NCBI GenBank assembly: GCA_049487715.1
Contig: CP150557.1
Coordinates: 62,001-126,000 of the forward strand
DNA: 64,000 bases
From: Pycnococcus provasolii
Lineage: Eukaryota > Chlorophyta > Pseudoscourfieldiophyceae > Pseudoscourfieldiales
Reading direction: 5' to 3'
The notes beneath the pieces were generated by a model. It had not been told where the DNA came from and ran no database searches. It saw only the letters and a list, made by a program, of their open reading frames with translations. The first letter of the stretch is position 1, and each line of letters begins with the position of its first letter. Positions 45,970 to 57,100 of the stretch are shown one piece after another. A program made the position numbers and the translations under genes.

Positions 45970-46221
45970 ACCCCAATCAATTCCCTTCCCTTTTTTTTGG
46001 AGATCGGTTCGTTGGTGACACGTTCTACTTTTTTCCGCTTCTTCCCCTCCCCTTCCCCTCCCCCCTTCCCCCTCCGGTCCAAGTCCCTTTTTCCCGCACG
46101 TGCCTGCTTTGTCACGAAATCTCCCCTCCAAGTCCAGGGCGCACTTTCCCTTCCTAACGCCCACTCCTGAAGTTTCACACGCAATCTTGAGCATTCATTC
46201 AGCAGTTTGTTGTTGTTTGTT

Positions 46222-49200
46222 ATGGCGGCTCCTGCTTCTTTTGTGGGGGTGGTGCCTCCTCCTCCTCCTCCTAGGATGAGGAGGATGCTCATGATGCTGC
46301 TGGTCATGGTGATCCTCACGCTAACAGCAGTGTCGTCGTCGTTTTCTTCTGTTTTTGTGTGCGTATCGGGCGAAGAACTTGTCTCGCCGGGCTTGGCTTC
46401 TTCTCATGTGCAGCAAAGCCAGCAGCAATCGTCCACCATGAGGATGAGGCATCTTCATCATCGTCGAAACCTCATGGAATCGTCGTCGTCGTCGTCGTCG
46501 TCACGACGAACAACCACCGGTACCGCCACCACCAGCAATCCGTCCTCCTCCTCCTCCTCAGGCGGATCCATTCCAGGGGTGGCGGGATATGCGCTGCAGT
46601 TTGCGGACAACTACGCAGCCATTCCTGAATTCTCAAACTTTCCGTCCACGGCTCTCACCTTCGAGACGTGGGTGCAATCCACGGACATCTGCAGCGAAAG
46701 CACCGTGCTGTCGTACGCCGTTGACCCGAGCGAAATCAAATCACACCACAAAGACGAAAGCGAGTTCCTGCTTGAGAGTCGGGCATACAACAACTTCGTC
46801 ATTTTCAATCTGCGCGAACTCATCGCATGCCACGATTTCGTTTGGATGTGGAAGATTCCTGACACCTACGTGGGACCGCCGGACTACTGGGGAGGATGCC
46901 GCACGTTCTACGGAGAAAAGGGCGGAGAGACGCTGTCGTCGAAAGTGTCGCAGAACTATGTCGATCGAACGGGTGCGTGGCACCACCTCGCAGTGACGTG
47001 GGATGCAGCCTCAAACGGAACAACCTCCGTCTACTACGACGGCCTCCTCGCTGGCTACGCAGTCACAGGGCGCACGAATCCCATACCATCGGGAGGCACG
47101 CTCATCATTGGCAACGATCAAGATTGCCTCGGTGGGTGCTTCGACGAGTCGCAGGCGCTGTACGCGGCTCTCGATGAAGTTCGAATCTGGAATGTCGTAC
47201 GATCGCAGCCGGAGATCTTGGCGTCGATGCGTGACGTGAATTCCGGCATCACGCCGGAGGAGGACAACAGTGACAAGACATCGGGCGCATTTCGTCAAGG
47301 TGGCATCGCACCACGCTATGTGTATAAGCACCCTAACCTCATCGCGTACTGGAAGTTCGACGAGCCGAACGACGAGCAGAGCAACGGTGCCGTGTGGGGG
47401 CATCACAGCAAGGCTCACGACTACTCTGGCAACGGCAACCACCTTCTGCTGGGTGCACCGCCGACACTGTCGAAATTGGAACGTCCGAGCCGTAGCGACC
47501 AACTCGTGGGCTTGGCGAAACCGCTTGGCGCACTCGACTTCCATCGTCGGCAGTACGCCATCAACTACGATTTCCAGGGTATGCCCGAAGGTGACATCAC
47601 AATCGAGTTCTGGGCGAAGACGGACGCGGTTACGTCGTCAGAGTCGCCGGGAACAAAGCTGCACAAGGGTGCGACAGTGATGGCGCCCGATTCGGAGCGC
47701 TACGACGAATTCATCTCCTTCTCCGCGCGATCCATCGGTGACAGTGACGTGAGCAACGACGAAGGGTACGCCGATGTTGCCTACCTCGACGACGCGATCG
47801 TCATCGAGAAGTACTACAAAGAATTTCAGGACCCAAACGCCTGGCCTGGACTACTTGATAACGCGGAAGGCATCAAGTCCACGATTGGTGCCATGAGCGT
47901 GCACATCAACGCAAATCGCGAGGGAAACGGCAAGGCGAACGACCACTGGATCGACTTCGCGACGGACTGGATTGACAACGATTGGCACCACGTGCTCGTG
48001 TCATGGCGGCGAAGCGACGGCGAGACGCGCCTGTACCTCGACGGCAAAGAGCAGACTGCGTTCTGGAAGTCCGACTTTGGCAAGGTGTCGAACGCCAACA
48101 ACCTCGCGGAAACGCCGGACGGATCGACAATCGGCGCGGGCACGTCACGCTCGTCCAAAGGCAGCCTCGTTCTCGGCAAGCAGCAGGAGTGTCACGGTGG
48201 ATGCTTCACGTCGACGTACTCCCTCGATGGCAGCCTCGCGAACGTGCGCTTTTACGACGGCGCGATAAGGAGCGAGGAAGTCATCCAAACGCTCGCTAAG
48301 AGCATCACGAGCCTTGAGGAGATGCATGATACACTGTCTCAGAAGGGTCTGGGACTGCCCCCCATTGCAGCCGTGTACGAATTCTCTGAGGAGAATACGC
48401 ACCGTGACGCCGACACGAAGGAGCCGGACACCGTGCGCGACCTTGGTGAGCACCGAAACCACCTCGCACTCGGTTCCACCTCAGCCAACTACGTCCTCTC
48501 CACCGTCCCTCTGATGCGTGACGGGCGCATCGCGCCGGGACCACGTGCGGGTGCCGCAGGATATGCGCTCATGCTGAACGACCAGCAGGTGGCGCTTGTG
48601 AGCGAGTTCAAGGGGTTCCCGAGCAAAGCCATCACCGTGGAATTTTGGATGTCTTCCACGGACCGGTGCCGCGAGGGCGTGCCATTTTCGTACGCCACCG
48701 GACCGTGGGGAGGTACGGCCGGAAGCGGTGCTAAGCACGAGAACGACAATTCATTCTTGATCTTCGACTACACCAACTTTGGAATCAGCGTGATGGAGGA
48801 CGAAGGGCACCAGGACTCGCTGATGATTGAAAACTTTGGAGACATCTTCGGCATGCGATCGGAAGCAGGTTCGGACTGGCGTTCGGGTGTCGGCGCGACG
48901 GACGGAACATTCCACCACATAGCCGTGACGTGGGAAAGCGAGGCGGGCGCCACGAATCTCTACATCGACGGACGCCTCGCTTGGCGCGTGCAGCGTGCAA
49001 AGGGTGCGAGCATCCCCGACGGCGGCACGCTCGTCATCGGGCGAGAGCAGGACTGCCGAGGTGGATGTTTCGACTCCGCGAGGGGTGCAACGGGACTCCT
49101 TGACGAGGACACCGCCACCACGGACATCCACGGCATCCAGGACTTCTACGGCATTATCGAGGAGCTGCGTGTCTGGGATCGCGTGCTGACGCAGCAGGAG

Positions 49201-50340
49201 CTGCGCGCCAACATCCAATCGGACCAGGGTCTTTTCCCCGACGACGACGATCGCGATCGTCCAGATCGCAGCAGCAGGAGGTCGTCATCGCGACGCTTTG
49301 GGACCTTTTCTAATCCAGGAGTCAATCCCAAGAGCCCTGGGTTGAAGGCATACTACAAATTCGACGAAGGCGAGGGGTACGTGGCACGCGACGCCACCGG
49401 GAATGGCAACGACATCATTCTGACGGAGACTCCATCTTGGATTGTGACGGATTGGAAGTCCCTGTGTGGTGACGGAATCCTGCAGGGTGCCGAGGAGTGC
49501 GACGACAACAACAAAGACGACGGCGACGGATGTGACCACCTCTGCCGCGTGGAATCCGGATGGCAGTGTTCGAAGACGAGCCCATCCATCTGCTTTCAAG
49601 GAGAGGGGGGGGATGAAGAGGAATCTCCATCTTCTTCTACCGCTCCCGCACGCGGCGTAGAAGGAGAGTCGTCGTCGTCTACTACAGCAGCAACGACGGA
49701 AGGTGATTCTTCGTGGTCGACTGACGCGACAGTACGACCTCCTCCTCGAGAGAGCTCATTTCGCAGCTCGTTCTTCCGCGGTGAAGGCGAGGAGGGTGGG
49801 GAAGAAGGTGTCGACTCCGCACCGAAGCCATGGTATAACTCGGAAAAAGACAGAGATCAGATCATCCGTGCCTTCCGCGAGGCGGAGGACGGAGAAGGAG
49901 GTCATCATCATCGCCATAATCATGATCACCGTCGTGGTGGAGGAATCTTGCACGCAATTGGATGGACGATGGTCGTCGTCGTCTCCGTCTTGCTCATCTC
50001 CCTGCTTGTGATGCGACGCCGAACGATTGTTCCGTGGATACGGGACGATTTCATGCCGTGGCTGGGCCGTGGCTGGTCACGCGCAACGGATCTGCTCCCT
50101 CCCGCACTTGCGCGACGCGTCGGTGGGGGCATGTCCACGTCTCGTCGATTCAGCCGCAACAGCGCACGGTACCAGGGCTTGGACGATGATTTTAACATGC
50201 ACGGGATGGGTGCCGAACAGGAGGAGTCGATCCTTCCGCTGGGTGGTGGTGGTGGTGGTGGTGGTGGTGGAGGAGGACGCAGCTTGCCAATTGTCTCGTC
50301 CGGCGGCAATCCATCGCCTGTGCAGCAGCCGCTGCTTTGA
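46222..50340 (+). CDS. LamG-like/DUF4215 type I membrane receptor-like protein
   Basis: 1372 residues from the ATG at 46222. Signal peptide RRMLMMLLVMVILTLTAVSS after a Pro-rich start. Three LamG-type jelly-roll (concanavalin-like) domains start near residues 115 (GYALQFADNYAAIPEFSNFP), 434 (LGALDFHRRQYAINYDFQGM) and 778 (GYALMLNDQQVALVSEFKGF). Each contains HH(L/V)xVxW and a glycine-rich I-G-x(2-3)-Q(D/E)C-x-G-G-C-F motif. A Cys-rich DUF4215-type repeat follows near residue 1081 (CGDGILQGAEECDDNNKDDG). A Ser/Thr-rich stalk leads to one transmembrane helix (IGWTMVVVVSVLLISLLVMR, about 1246-1266) and a basic/Gly-rich cytosolic tail. The architecture suggests a surface adhesion or glycan-binding receptor. 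Ligand unknown. Confidence 0.85.
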   Translation: MAAPASFVGVVPPPPPPRMRRMLMMLLVMVILTLTAVSSSFSSVFVCVSGEELVSPGLASSHVQQSQQQSSTMRMRHLHHRRNLMESSSSSSSSRRTTTGTATTSNPSSSSSSGGSIPGVAGYALQFADNYAAIPEFSNFPSTALTFETWVQSTDICSESTVLSYAVDPSEIKSHHKDESEFLLESRAYNNFVIFNLRELIACHDFVWMWKIPDTYVGPPDYWGGCRTFYGEKGGETLSSKVSQNYVDRTGAWHHLAVTWDAASNGTTSVYYDGLLAGYAVTGRTNPIPSGGTLIIGNDQDCLGGCFDESQALYAALDEVRIWNVVRSQPEILASMRDVNSGITPEEDNSDKTSGAFRQGGIAPRYVYKHPNLIAYWKFDEPNDEQSNGAVWGHHSKAHDYSGNGNHLLLGAPPTLSKLERPSRSDQLVGLAKPLGALDFHRRQYAINYDFQGMPEGDITIEFWAKTDAVTSSESPGTKLHKGATVMAPDSERYDEFISFSARSIGDSDVSNDEGYADVAYLDDAIVIEKYYKEFQDPNAWPGLLDNAEGIKSTIGAMSVHINANREGNGKANDHWIDFATDWIDNDWHHVLVSWRRSDGETRLYLDGKEQTAFWKSDFGKVSNANNLAETPDGSTIGAGTSRSSKGSLVLGKQQECHGGCFTSTYSLDGSLANVRFYDGAIRSEEVIQTLAKSITSLEEMHDTLSQKGLGLPPIAAVYEFSEENTHRDADTKEPDTVRDLGEHRNHLALGSTSANYVLSTVPLMRDGRIAPGPRAGAAGYALMLNDQQVALVSEFKGFPSKAITVEFWMSSTDRCREGVPFSYATGPWGGTAGSGAKHENDNSFLIFDYTNFGISVMEDEGHQDSLMIENFGDIFGMRSEAGSDWRSGVGATDGTFHHIAVTWESEAGATNLYIDGRLAWRVQRAKGASIPDGGTLVIGREQDCRGGCFDSARGATGLLDEDTATTDIHGIQDFYGIIEELRVWDRVLTQQELRANIQSDQGLFPDDDDRDRPDRSSRRSSSRRFGTFSNPGVNPKSPGLKAYYKFDEGEGYVARDATGNGNDIILTETPSWIVTDWKSLCGDGILQGAEECDDNNKDDGDGCDHLCRVESGWQCSKTSPSICFQGEGGDEEESPSSSTAPARGVEGESSSSTTAATTEGDSSWSTDATVRPPPRESSFRSSFFRGEGEEGGEEGVDSAPKPWYNSEKDRDQIIRAFREAEDGEGGHHHRHNHDHRRGGGILHAIGWTMVVVVSVLLISLLVMRRRTIVPWIRDDFMPWLGRGWSRATDLLPPALARRVGGGMSTSRRFSRNSARYQGLDDDFNMHGMGAEQEESILPLGGGGGGGGGGGGRSLPIVSSGGNPSPVQQPLL

Positions 50341-50513
50341 TAGACTCACCTGCATGCACGCATGCATGCATGCTTCATTTTGTTTGTTTTTGGGGCTCCT
50401 TTTCATCAGAGGGAAAAGAAAAAGAGATGTGATTGATGGGTGTGGCGTGAGCGTCGTTTTTGTAGCAGAATCGTTTTTGATACAGAGAGAGGTTCAAAAA
50501 GTTGTACCAGTCA

Positions 50514-51950
50514 TCATAGCCGCTTCGCGACGACAAGTCCCTCCATGAGGTCAACCGAACACTGGTCAGGATGCAATTCCACCCGCGAGCCATCACGCAC
50601 CATGCGACCTACAAGGAATCCGCTCTCGGTAACGTTCTCGAGGCGCACCTCCTCAGGCTGTGTTGACGACGACAACGACGAAGCGACACGCAGCACGTGA
50701 TTGTCATGCACCCACCTTTGCGTATAGGTGCTTCTCATTTCGGCATCGAAGCCACTGACGACATGGCGCATGAGAAGTGGCTCGAGCTCGTTGCACAGCC
50801 TCGCAAGCACCTCCTCACGGCTGACGTGTTTGATGATGCCCGCATCTGCGGCATCAGACAGGCTCGCGAATGGCGGGTGCGGCATGACGTTGATGCCAAC
50901 GCCGATCGCGACGTCGAAGACGGCGGCAGCATCGCCCACGGATATGTGCGCACATCCTGGCGGTGATGCACGTTTCCCCGAGGCGACCGATGCGGTGCAC
51001 AGAACTCCACCAGCCTTGCCTTGGCAGACACCGTCGCTTGTGACAATGCGCGCCGCGACTGTGCCATCCAAGCTGCTCGTATCCTTTGTGGGTGGTGCGT
51101 GCGTGTACAGGTCGTTTGGCCACTTGATGCGTAGTGCCTGAGATGCCTGTGCCGCCGCGACGCAGACGACGTGCTGCAAGCTAGCGAGCGCGGAAGCGTT
51201 TCCTGCAAACTGCCACAGCGCGGTGAATGCGAGCTGCGTGTTGGCTGAGTTGTCGTGCTTCCAGACGTTATTTCCTCGTCCTCTTCCCTTGGTTTGCAGG
51301 TCAGCTAGTGCGACGAACCCGAGCGGAACTTTGAGCGTGTTGTTGTCCGCTTGCGTGACGGCGGAGATGAAGTCTTGCGTCGACGACGTGACAGGTGTCG
51401 TGGCGATGGCTCGTCCCAACGAGGAGGTGGTTAACATGGAAGCGAACTTGTTGACGTCGAATGTTGATGTTGTCGTCGTCGTCGTCGTCGAGGGTGAGGA
51501 TGAGTTGATACGTTTGAAGAAGGGCTGGGACGGGTCGGCGCTGATGGCGTCTATGACAGGTTGCATCATTTCGTTCAAGACTTCTGATGATGATTGCTCT
51601 TTGTTCGTAGATGAAGATGGTGACGAAGACGAGCTGCGTGGACCGGATGAAGAGGCTGAAGAAGACGCGAGAATGCCGAACGGAGCCGAATGAATGACGA
51701 ACGGCTGCGATTCGAGCTCTGACATGCTTGCTTCAGAAGTGAGACCAGCAAATGACGAGGATGAAGACCGAGAAATGACGAGGAAGCGGGAAGGAATAAC
51801 GTGACGTGAACGTGAACTGCTACTACTGGTACAAGTACTACTGGCACTGGTACGCACACATGTTGTCAAACAGCGGCACGGCAACGCCATGCACAACACG
51901 GGGAAAAATGACAACAACAACAACAGGGAGAACTGGAAGGTTCCGTTCAT
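50514..51950 (-). CDS. HLCS: Biotin--protein ligase (holocarboxylase synthetase)
   Basis: 478 residues; the N-terminal 100 are hydrophobic then Ser-rich and likely a targeting sequence. The catalytic domain starts near residue 195 (PVTSSTQDFISAV). It carries the biotinyl-AMP loop LQTKGRGRGNNVW (GRGRxxxxW pattern), the KWPND motif in LRIKWPNDLY, GVGINVMPHPPF (the family-typical G-x-G-x-N), and a C-terminal SH3-like part (VGRMVRDGSRVELHPDQ). It attaches biotin to carboxylases such as acetyl-CoA carboxylase through biotinyl-5'-AMP. Plastid, mitochondrial or dual location is possible. An insertion between KWPND and GVGIN contains a Ser/Ala/Gly stretch. Confidence 0.93.
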   Translation of the reverse strand: MNGTFQFSLLLLLSFFPVLCMALPCRCLTTCVRTSASSTCTSSSSSRSRHVIPSRFLVISRSSSSSFAGLTSEASMSELESQPFVIHSAPFGILASSSASSSGPRSSSSSPSSSTNKEQSSSEVLNEMMQPVIDAISADPSQPFFKRINSSSPSTTTTTTTSTFDVNKFASMLTTSSLGRAIATTPVTSSTQDFISAVTQADNNTLKVPLGFVALADLQTKGRGRGNNVWKHDNSANTQLAFTALWQFAGNASALASLQHVVCVAAAQASQALRIKWPNDLYTHAPPTKDTSSLDGTVAARIVTSDGVCQGKAGGVLCTASVASGKRASPPGCAHISVGDAAAVFDVAIGVGINVMPHPPFASLSDAADAGIIKHVSREEVLARLCNELEPLLMRHVVSGFDAEMRSTYTQRWVHDNHVLRVASSLSSSTQPEEVRLENVTESGFLVGRMVRDGSRVELHPDQCSVDLMEGLVVAKRL

Positions 51951-52062
51951 GGTAGGAACTGCGCGCTAATGGGGATACGCCGTTGCTCCGTGTCCCGTAA
52001 CCTACCTGGGCGGGCCCGGGCCCTTTTGTTTTCGTCACACCTATTCGTCATACCGTCTTCGG

Positions 52063-53348
52063 ATGCGCGTGCTTTCATCCGTAAGCGTCGTACGGAGAAC
52101 AAGAAAAGGTCCTACAAATTTACGCTTGCCGATGTGCATCATTTGGAAGAGCTCATACGAGACGATCTTGTTCGAGCCGGTCGTGCGCGAGCACGAGAGC
52201 GAGGTAGCGCACAACCGCAAGTTGGGCGTAGCGCTCACGGCGGCCGCGCACACGGACGCGTCAAACGAGAGCGAGGCGCTTTACTACGCGCTCGCTCTAG
52301 CGTGCCAAGGAACTGCAAGGCTCGTCGTGCAAGGCGTCACCGCAAGTCGTGACGTCATGCCAGAACTAGACCAATCAGCTAAACCTCCGCTATTCGTACC
52401 GTCGAAACGTTCATCTACGCCGCCGCCTGACGCTCAGACCTCAACCTTCTTACTCGAGACGTACCGCGTTGACAACAGGGGAAACCGAAGATCGAAAAAA
52501 CCGAACCAGTACTGAAGCCTGACGTCCCGGGGATAATTCCGAAACGGGCGGGCCCGAGCCAGCTACCCCTCGTCCCCGCCCCCGGGCCTGCTAAGCCTTC
52601 TGCTCAGCCGGTGCCCGAAGCCAAGTCAGCAGAGCTCTCACGCCTCACGGAGGCGCTCACGGAGCTTCGCAAGGAAGTATCTGACCTGCGGGAGTCGCGC
52701 CCGGCAAACGTTACAGGTGCGTCTTCTGCTTTGCAACTTTTGCTTGGAAGGGAACCCACTGGGGGCGTAGATAAAGTACACCTGTATACCTCGGAGCCGG
52801 ACATCCATGGCTGTGAAGCTAAGTGGATTTATCATCTGGAGAACGCCGCGTTTTTTCGCGAAGGTATTTCGCCTCTTGGGGACGGGAAACGCATTGGGGA
52901 AATCAAGTGGCAGCAGGATTTCATGGGGGGCATACCGTCCGTGGGCTGCGACACGTCTAAATTCGCGCCGGGCACCCAGTTGGAGCTCCCAATGAAGCGC
53001 CCGGACGTCTTGTGCACGTCCATCGACGGATATCTGCTGGGAGAAGGGAAAGTCGACTACCACCTCTACCAGCGTTACGCAGACTCCGCGCTCACCTTCG
53101 TCTCCTCGCTGCTGAAGTCGCGCATTACACGCTATACATCGAGCAGCGCGCATCGCGAGGCGCTAGACATGTTCGCCGCCCGCGTGGCTCAAGTGAAATT
53201 CACTCTCATGCACTTTACGCAGAACGTGGAAGCGCATCGCCGCGTCGCGCCGGACGTGATCTTCAAGTATTTCAAATCGGTCCAACAGCGCCAATGGAGC
53301 ATCTGGAACTCTACCGCATCTAATGTGGAGAGGTTATCGGGTTTTTGA
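52063..53348 (+). pseudogene. Frame-shifted coding remnant of unknown origin (element-like)
   Basis: Two open frames read protein-like but in different phases: 52063-52515 (AHNRKLGVALTAAAHTDASN, ALACQGTARLVVQGVTASRD) and about 52480-53348 (a Pro-rich linker, coiled coil LTEALTELRKEVSDLRES, then CEAKWIYHLENAAFFREGIS and a helical end with DVIFKYFKSVQQRQWSIWNS). A third piece upstream (YKFTLADVHHLEELIRDDL, about 52112-52170) is in yet another phase. The order coiled coil, Pro-rich linker and helical core recalls Gag-like proteins of retroelements, but no protease, reverse transcriptase or long terminal repeat is present. I read it as a decayed element or a gene with unresolved introns. Confidence 0.4.
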
Positions 53349-53483
53349 GCAGGCTTTGGGTTTGGCTGAGGGACACTCTCCTCCACACCGTCTAGGAGAG
53401 CAAGAAAACTCCCAGGTCCCGAACGAAACTCCCAACTCTTGGTCGAGATTTTGTCATTCCGAAAGTTTGGGTCGAAATTCTCG

Positions 53484-54122
53484 ATGGCGCCCTTGAAAGT
53501 GCCCCTCCAGCCCAACAGGTACTACCTGGCGTATGGCGCGAACTTGTCCCGCTCAGTCTTAACCGCTCGACAGCTCGCGCACATACATGCATCTGGAACG
53601 CCCGTGCGACTGCGCAACTATCACCTGAGATTTAAGCACAGAGGTGGATTCGCGACCATCGCACCTCATCAGCAAGAAGACGACCGCTCAACGCTACGCA
53701 ACACGCCTTCTCTCGAAGGTGTGCTCTACGCCATATCACCTGACGACTTAAACACACTGAAAAAGTTCGAAACGGGATACTCAACCATCTTGATACCCAC
53801 GAGTGAGCTCGTTCATCTCGCTGACGACGACGAAGGCGACGCAACAAACTCGCAAGATTATGTCGTGACGTTCGCTTCGAAGTGGGACGTCACGCTGAAA
53901 TACGACGTACCTCCGAGACGGGCTTACCTCAACAAAATTCTCAATGGCGCAGAGCACTTTCAGCTCTCTCACGAATACCAAAACTGGCTGAAAAGCATCA
54001 CAACATTGCGTGACGACGAACCTGCTCCTGCTGCATACAGCGAATCACCGAGCGCTACGTTAGCCAAGGCTGTCGTAGCTCTCGCGCTCGTCACGCCCAT
54101 GTATATCACCCTTGTTCAATAG
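53484..54122 (+). CDS. Gamma-glutamylcyclotransferase-fold protein (AIG2/GGCT-like)
   Basis: 212 residues from the ATG at 53484. The GGCT fold is shown by YYLAYGANLSRSVLTARQ (the YGSN-type glycine loop), LRNYHLRFKHRGGFATIAPH, LEGVLYAISPDDLNTLKKFE and GYS, where the Glu in KKFETGYS occupies the expected catalytic position. Cyclotransferases of this family convert gamma-glutamyl peptides or amines to 5-oxoproline. The C-terminus adds a hydrophobic helix (ATLAKAVVALALVTPMYITL) that could anchor the protein in a membrane. Substrate unknown. Starts about 135 bp after the decayed region. Confidence 0.82.
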   Translation: MAPLKVPLQPNRYYLAYGANLSRSVLTARQLAHIHASGTPVRLRNYHLRFKHRGGFATIAPHQQEDDRSTLRNTPSLEGVLYAISPDDLNTLKKFETGYSTILIPTSELVHLADDDEGDATNSQDYVVTFASKWDVTLKYDVPPRRAYLNKILNGAEHFQLSHEYQNWLKSITTLRDDEPAPAAYSESPSATLAKAVVALALVTPMYITLVQ

Positions 54123-54170
54123 AAGAAAAATAAAAAATTAAACACACACAGAATTCTTTTGGTACAATTA

Positions 54171-57100
54171 TTACATGTTGTAAATTCCACAATTGTCATC
54201 ACCATCACCACCACCACCACCACCACCACCACCAGGCACCGCTGCCGTCGCTGCAGCCTCTCTCTCTGCCGCGGCAGCCTGGTGCTGCTCTTGCATCTGC
54301 TGCACAATGGCAACGAGAGCCTGTCCAGCCTGCGAGTTCCAGTGCTGACACCAGTACTTCACAGCCTCCGAGTTTTGATAGAGCTTGCTCAGGATGCCCC
54401 TCAACTTCTTCAAGCGCTGACGACGCAACGGTTGGCGACGCTGCACCTCCTCGAGCGCCTCGAGCAACCCGCGCTCAGATCCAATGCACGCCTCCAGTGC
54501 CATGGGCGCAAGCTTCATGTTAGGGTCGCCAACACCATTGTCGCCTTCGTGCAGACCGTCGAGCCAGCTGACGAGCGCGCCAAACGCGTAGCCCTGTAAG
54601 CCACCGCCATTGGGAGGAGAATCCGTTGACTTGTGAGCAAAGGCAACGGCAATGTCGCAGGCGACCGCCGGAGTCACCTCACGATGGAGATACCCCCCGA
54701 GCCGAAACAGCACGATGCACGCATTCTCCGAGCCTTGCTTGTCCGCCAGGCGTGCAAGACCCAAGATAGGCTGGTCTTGGCTCCAGACTTCGACGCCTTC
54801 CACCTGGCGAATATATTCCGTCGCCTCGATTGTACGATCGTGATGCCATCCACGCGTGAGGAGCTCTGCGCAATTCGCCAGCAAAGATCCCACGGAAGAG
54901 TTCTCGGACAGGGAAACCGCCGCCGCCGCCGCCGTCGCCGCCGCGGTTGGCACTGTTGCCACCACAGGTCCGGGCACATGCACATCAGCAGCACCAGCAC
55001 GCGCAAAGCGCGCGAGCATATTAATCATCGGATTGTCGATAAACATATTGTACGGCGATCCCATGTAATCGAGATTCTCCAAGTAAGGCTGCTTCTCCGG
55101 ATCTTGTTCCGTAGGATCTGCTGCACCCATCTCAAGCAGATCGCGTGCCACAGTCAGGAACGATACCCAGTGATCCGCAAATAAAGCCGCATCTGACGAC
55201 GCGAGCCCAACGCGGGCGACCGTATTGCACAGCACCTTCATCGCACCACGTGCCTCCTCCTGCGTGACGAAGCTGATCGGATCGCCCGACGGGCCGGTGT
55301 ACAGCGGGCCCATACACCGCCACAGTGCCGTCGCCGCGGCGGAGAGAATCGCGGCGAACGCTGCACGCACGCCGGCTCGTGGTGTGCGAACGAGCGCGCG
55401 AACGAGATGGCTGTTCGCGAGTGCTGCTATCGTAGGTTCGCCAGGACCCAACCATTGCAGGTTCTCAACAGGTTCCTGCGCCGCCATCGGATCTTTCGCG
55501 CATACGTCCAAAATGAACTGGCGCGCGTACGCTGGATGACGACGCATCACGTCGGCGAAAGGTTCCGCCCAAGTAGCACGAATGCAGTCGTAACGCGACG
55601 CGTCAAGCGCGCAGCGGCTTGCAACGTGCGTCAGAAGCGACGTGCCGGAGGCGCAGATTGCGGTGGCAAGCGTCACGGCATCGTTGTCCGCGACGCCGGA
55701 CTGCAATGACGAAAGTGCCAACGACGCAGCTTTGCGAACGAAGTGCGCGTGCGCCGGATCTGTCAACTGAGCATGCCTGAGAAGATGAGCATTTCGGCTC
55801 GCCGTCGACGCCAGGCGAGCATTCGCCGCGGGCGAGAGAGCAGCAGCAGATTGGTCAAGTCGCTTGCGCTTTGCGGCACGCTGCTCTTCATCGGCAGCCC
55901 CCTCGCTGGCATCGCCATCATGTGGCGCGTTAAGGTATGCCCAGCGAGCCTGCGAACTCAGAGCAGCATTCGCCTCCAGCACGGACAGCCACGTCGACGC
56001 ACGCAGGCTAGGCACGGATGCAGCAGCGATGCCGGTTGATGCATGCTGCACGTGCCGTGCATGCTGCTTCGTCGATCGCGACTCGGTAGGTTCCACGCGG
56101 TCGTAGAAGAGAATGTAGGCTGAACGTGTGATGTCCTGCATGGTCGTAGCGCCCTCGTCGGCAGCATCCAGCCTCTTCCTGGACTCCACCGTCTCGCCAC
56201 AGAGACCCCCCGTGATACTCGTGCCAGCAAGCAGGCTGTGTCGAGCCATCTTTGCGTCGCGCAGCTCGCGGGCCGTCTTCTCCACAATCTCCATCGCGGT
56301 AGGACGAGAAGGGCCAATCTTACCGCGCATGCCAGCCGCAGCCTTGCCCCCGAAGCACTCGGTGCGAAAGTTCTCGCCGTTTGGACCCGGGTCGAACGGC
56401 GTCACCTCGCGATCATTGCGGCGCGTCCAAAGGCCAGTTTCTCGGTCCAGAACGAACGAGTAGTAGTGACCGCTCGCCTCGTTCCCGCTTTGGACCACCA
56501 CGCCACCCAGCTGGTATCTCGCCGGGGAAGACGACGACGATGCACCGCGAGTCGTCGTGTAATCCGTCAAGTCGAGCTCCATCGGGAACTCGAACAGATC
56601 GTGCACCTTCACGCGGGCCAATGCCGATACGTCAAACTCGTACCTTTTTAGATTGAGAACGAGACGACGAGGGAGAACAGAAATGCGAGTGGACTTGATC
56701 GAGTCCAGTGCCTGGTTGCCATGCTCTTCGTAGCGGAGGCCCTCGACAACGTGACCCTTCACAAAGTCCGCCAAGCTCGCCGTGAGATTTTGGCGACCTC
56801 GCACGCTCAGCTCAAGGAACGTAAACGGCTCGCGAACATCCGGGCGCACCAGATGTGTAGCCTCTGCACCAGACAACTGGGCGACGGGCGCAAGCGTGCG
56901 CGTCGACGAAACGAGCTCACCGCCGAACAGCGCGTTCAATTCGCCACCGCGTGGCGCCGCCTGCGACGGCGTCGTAGTCGCACCGGACCCCGAGGCTCCG
57001 CGTGCCGCGGCTAGCGCACGACCAATCACATCCAGGAGTTGATCGAGGAATTCCTGGCTATCGTTCTGCTGCCTGACTCCATGCTCAAGACTTAGCGCGC

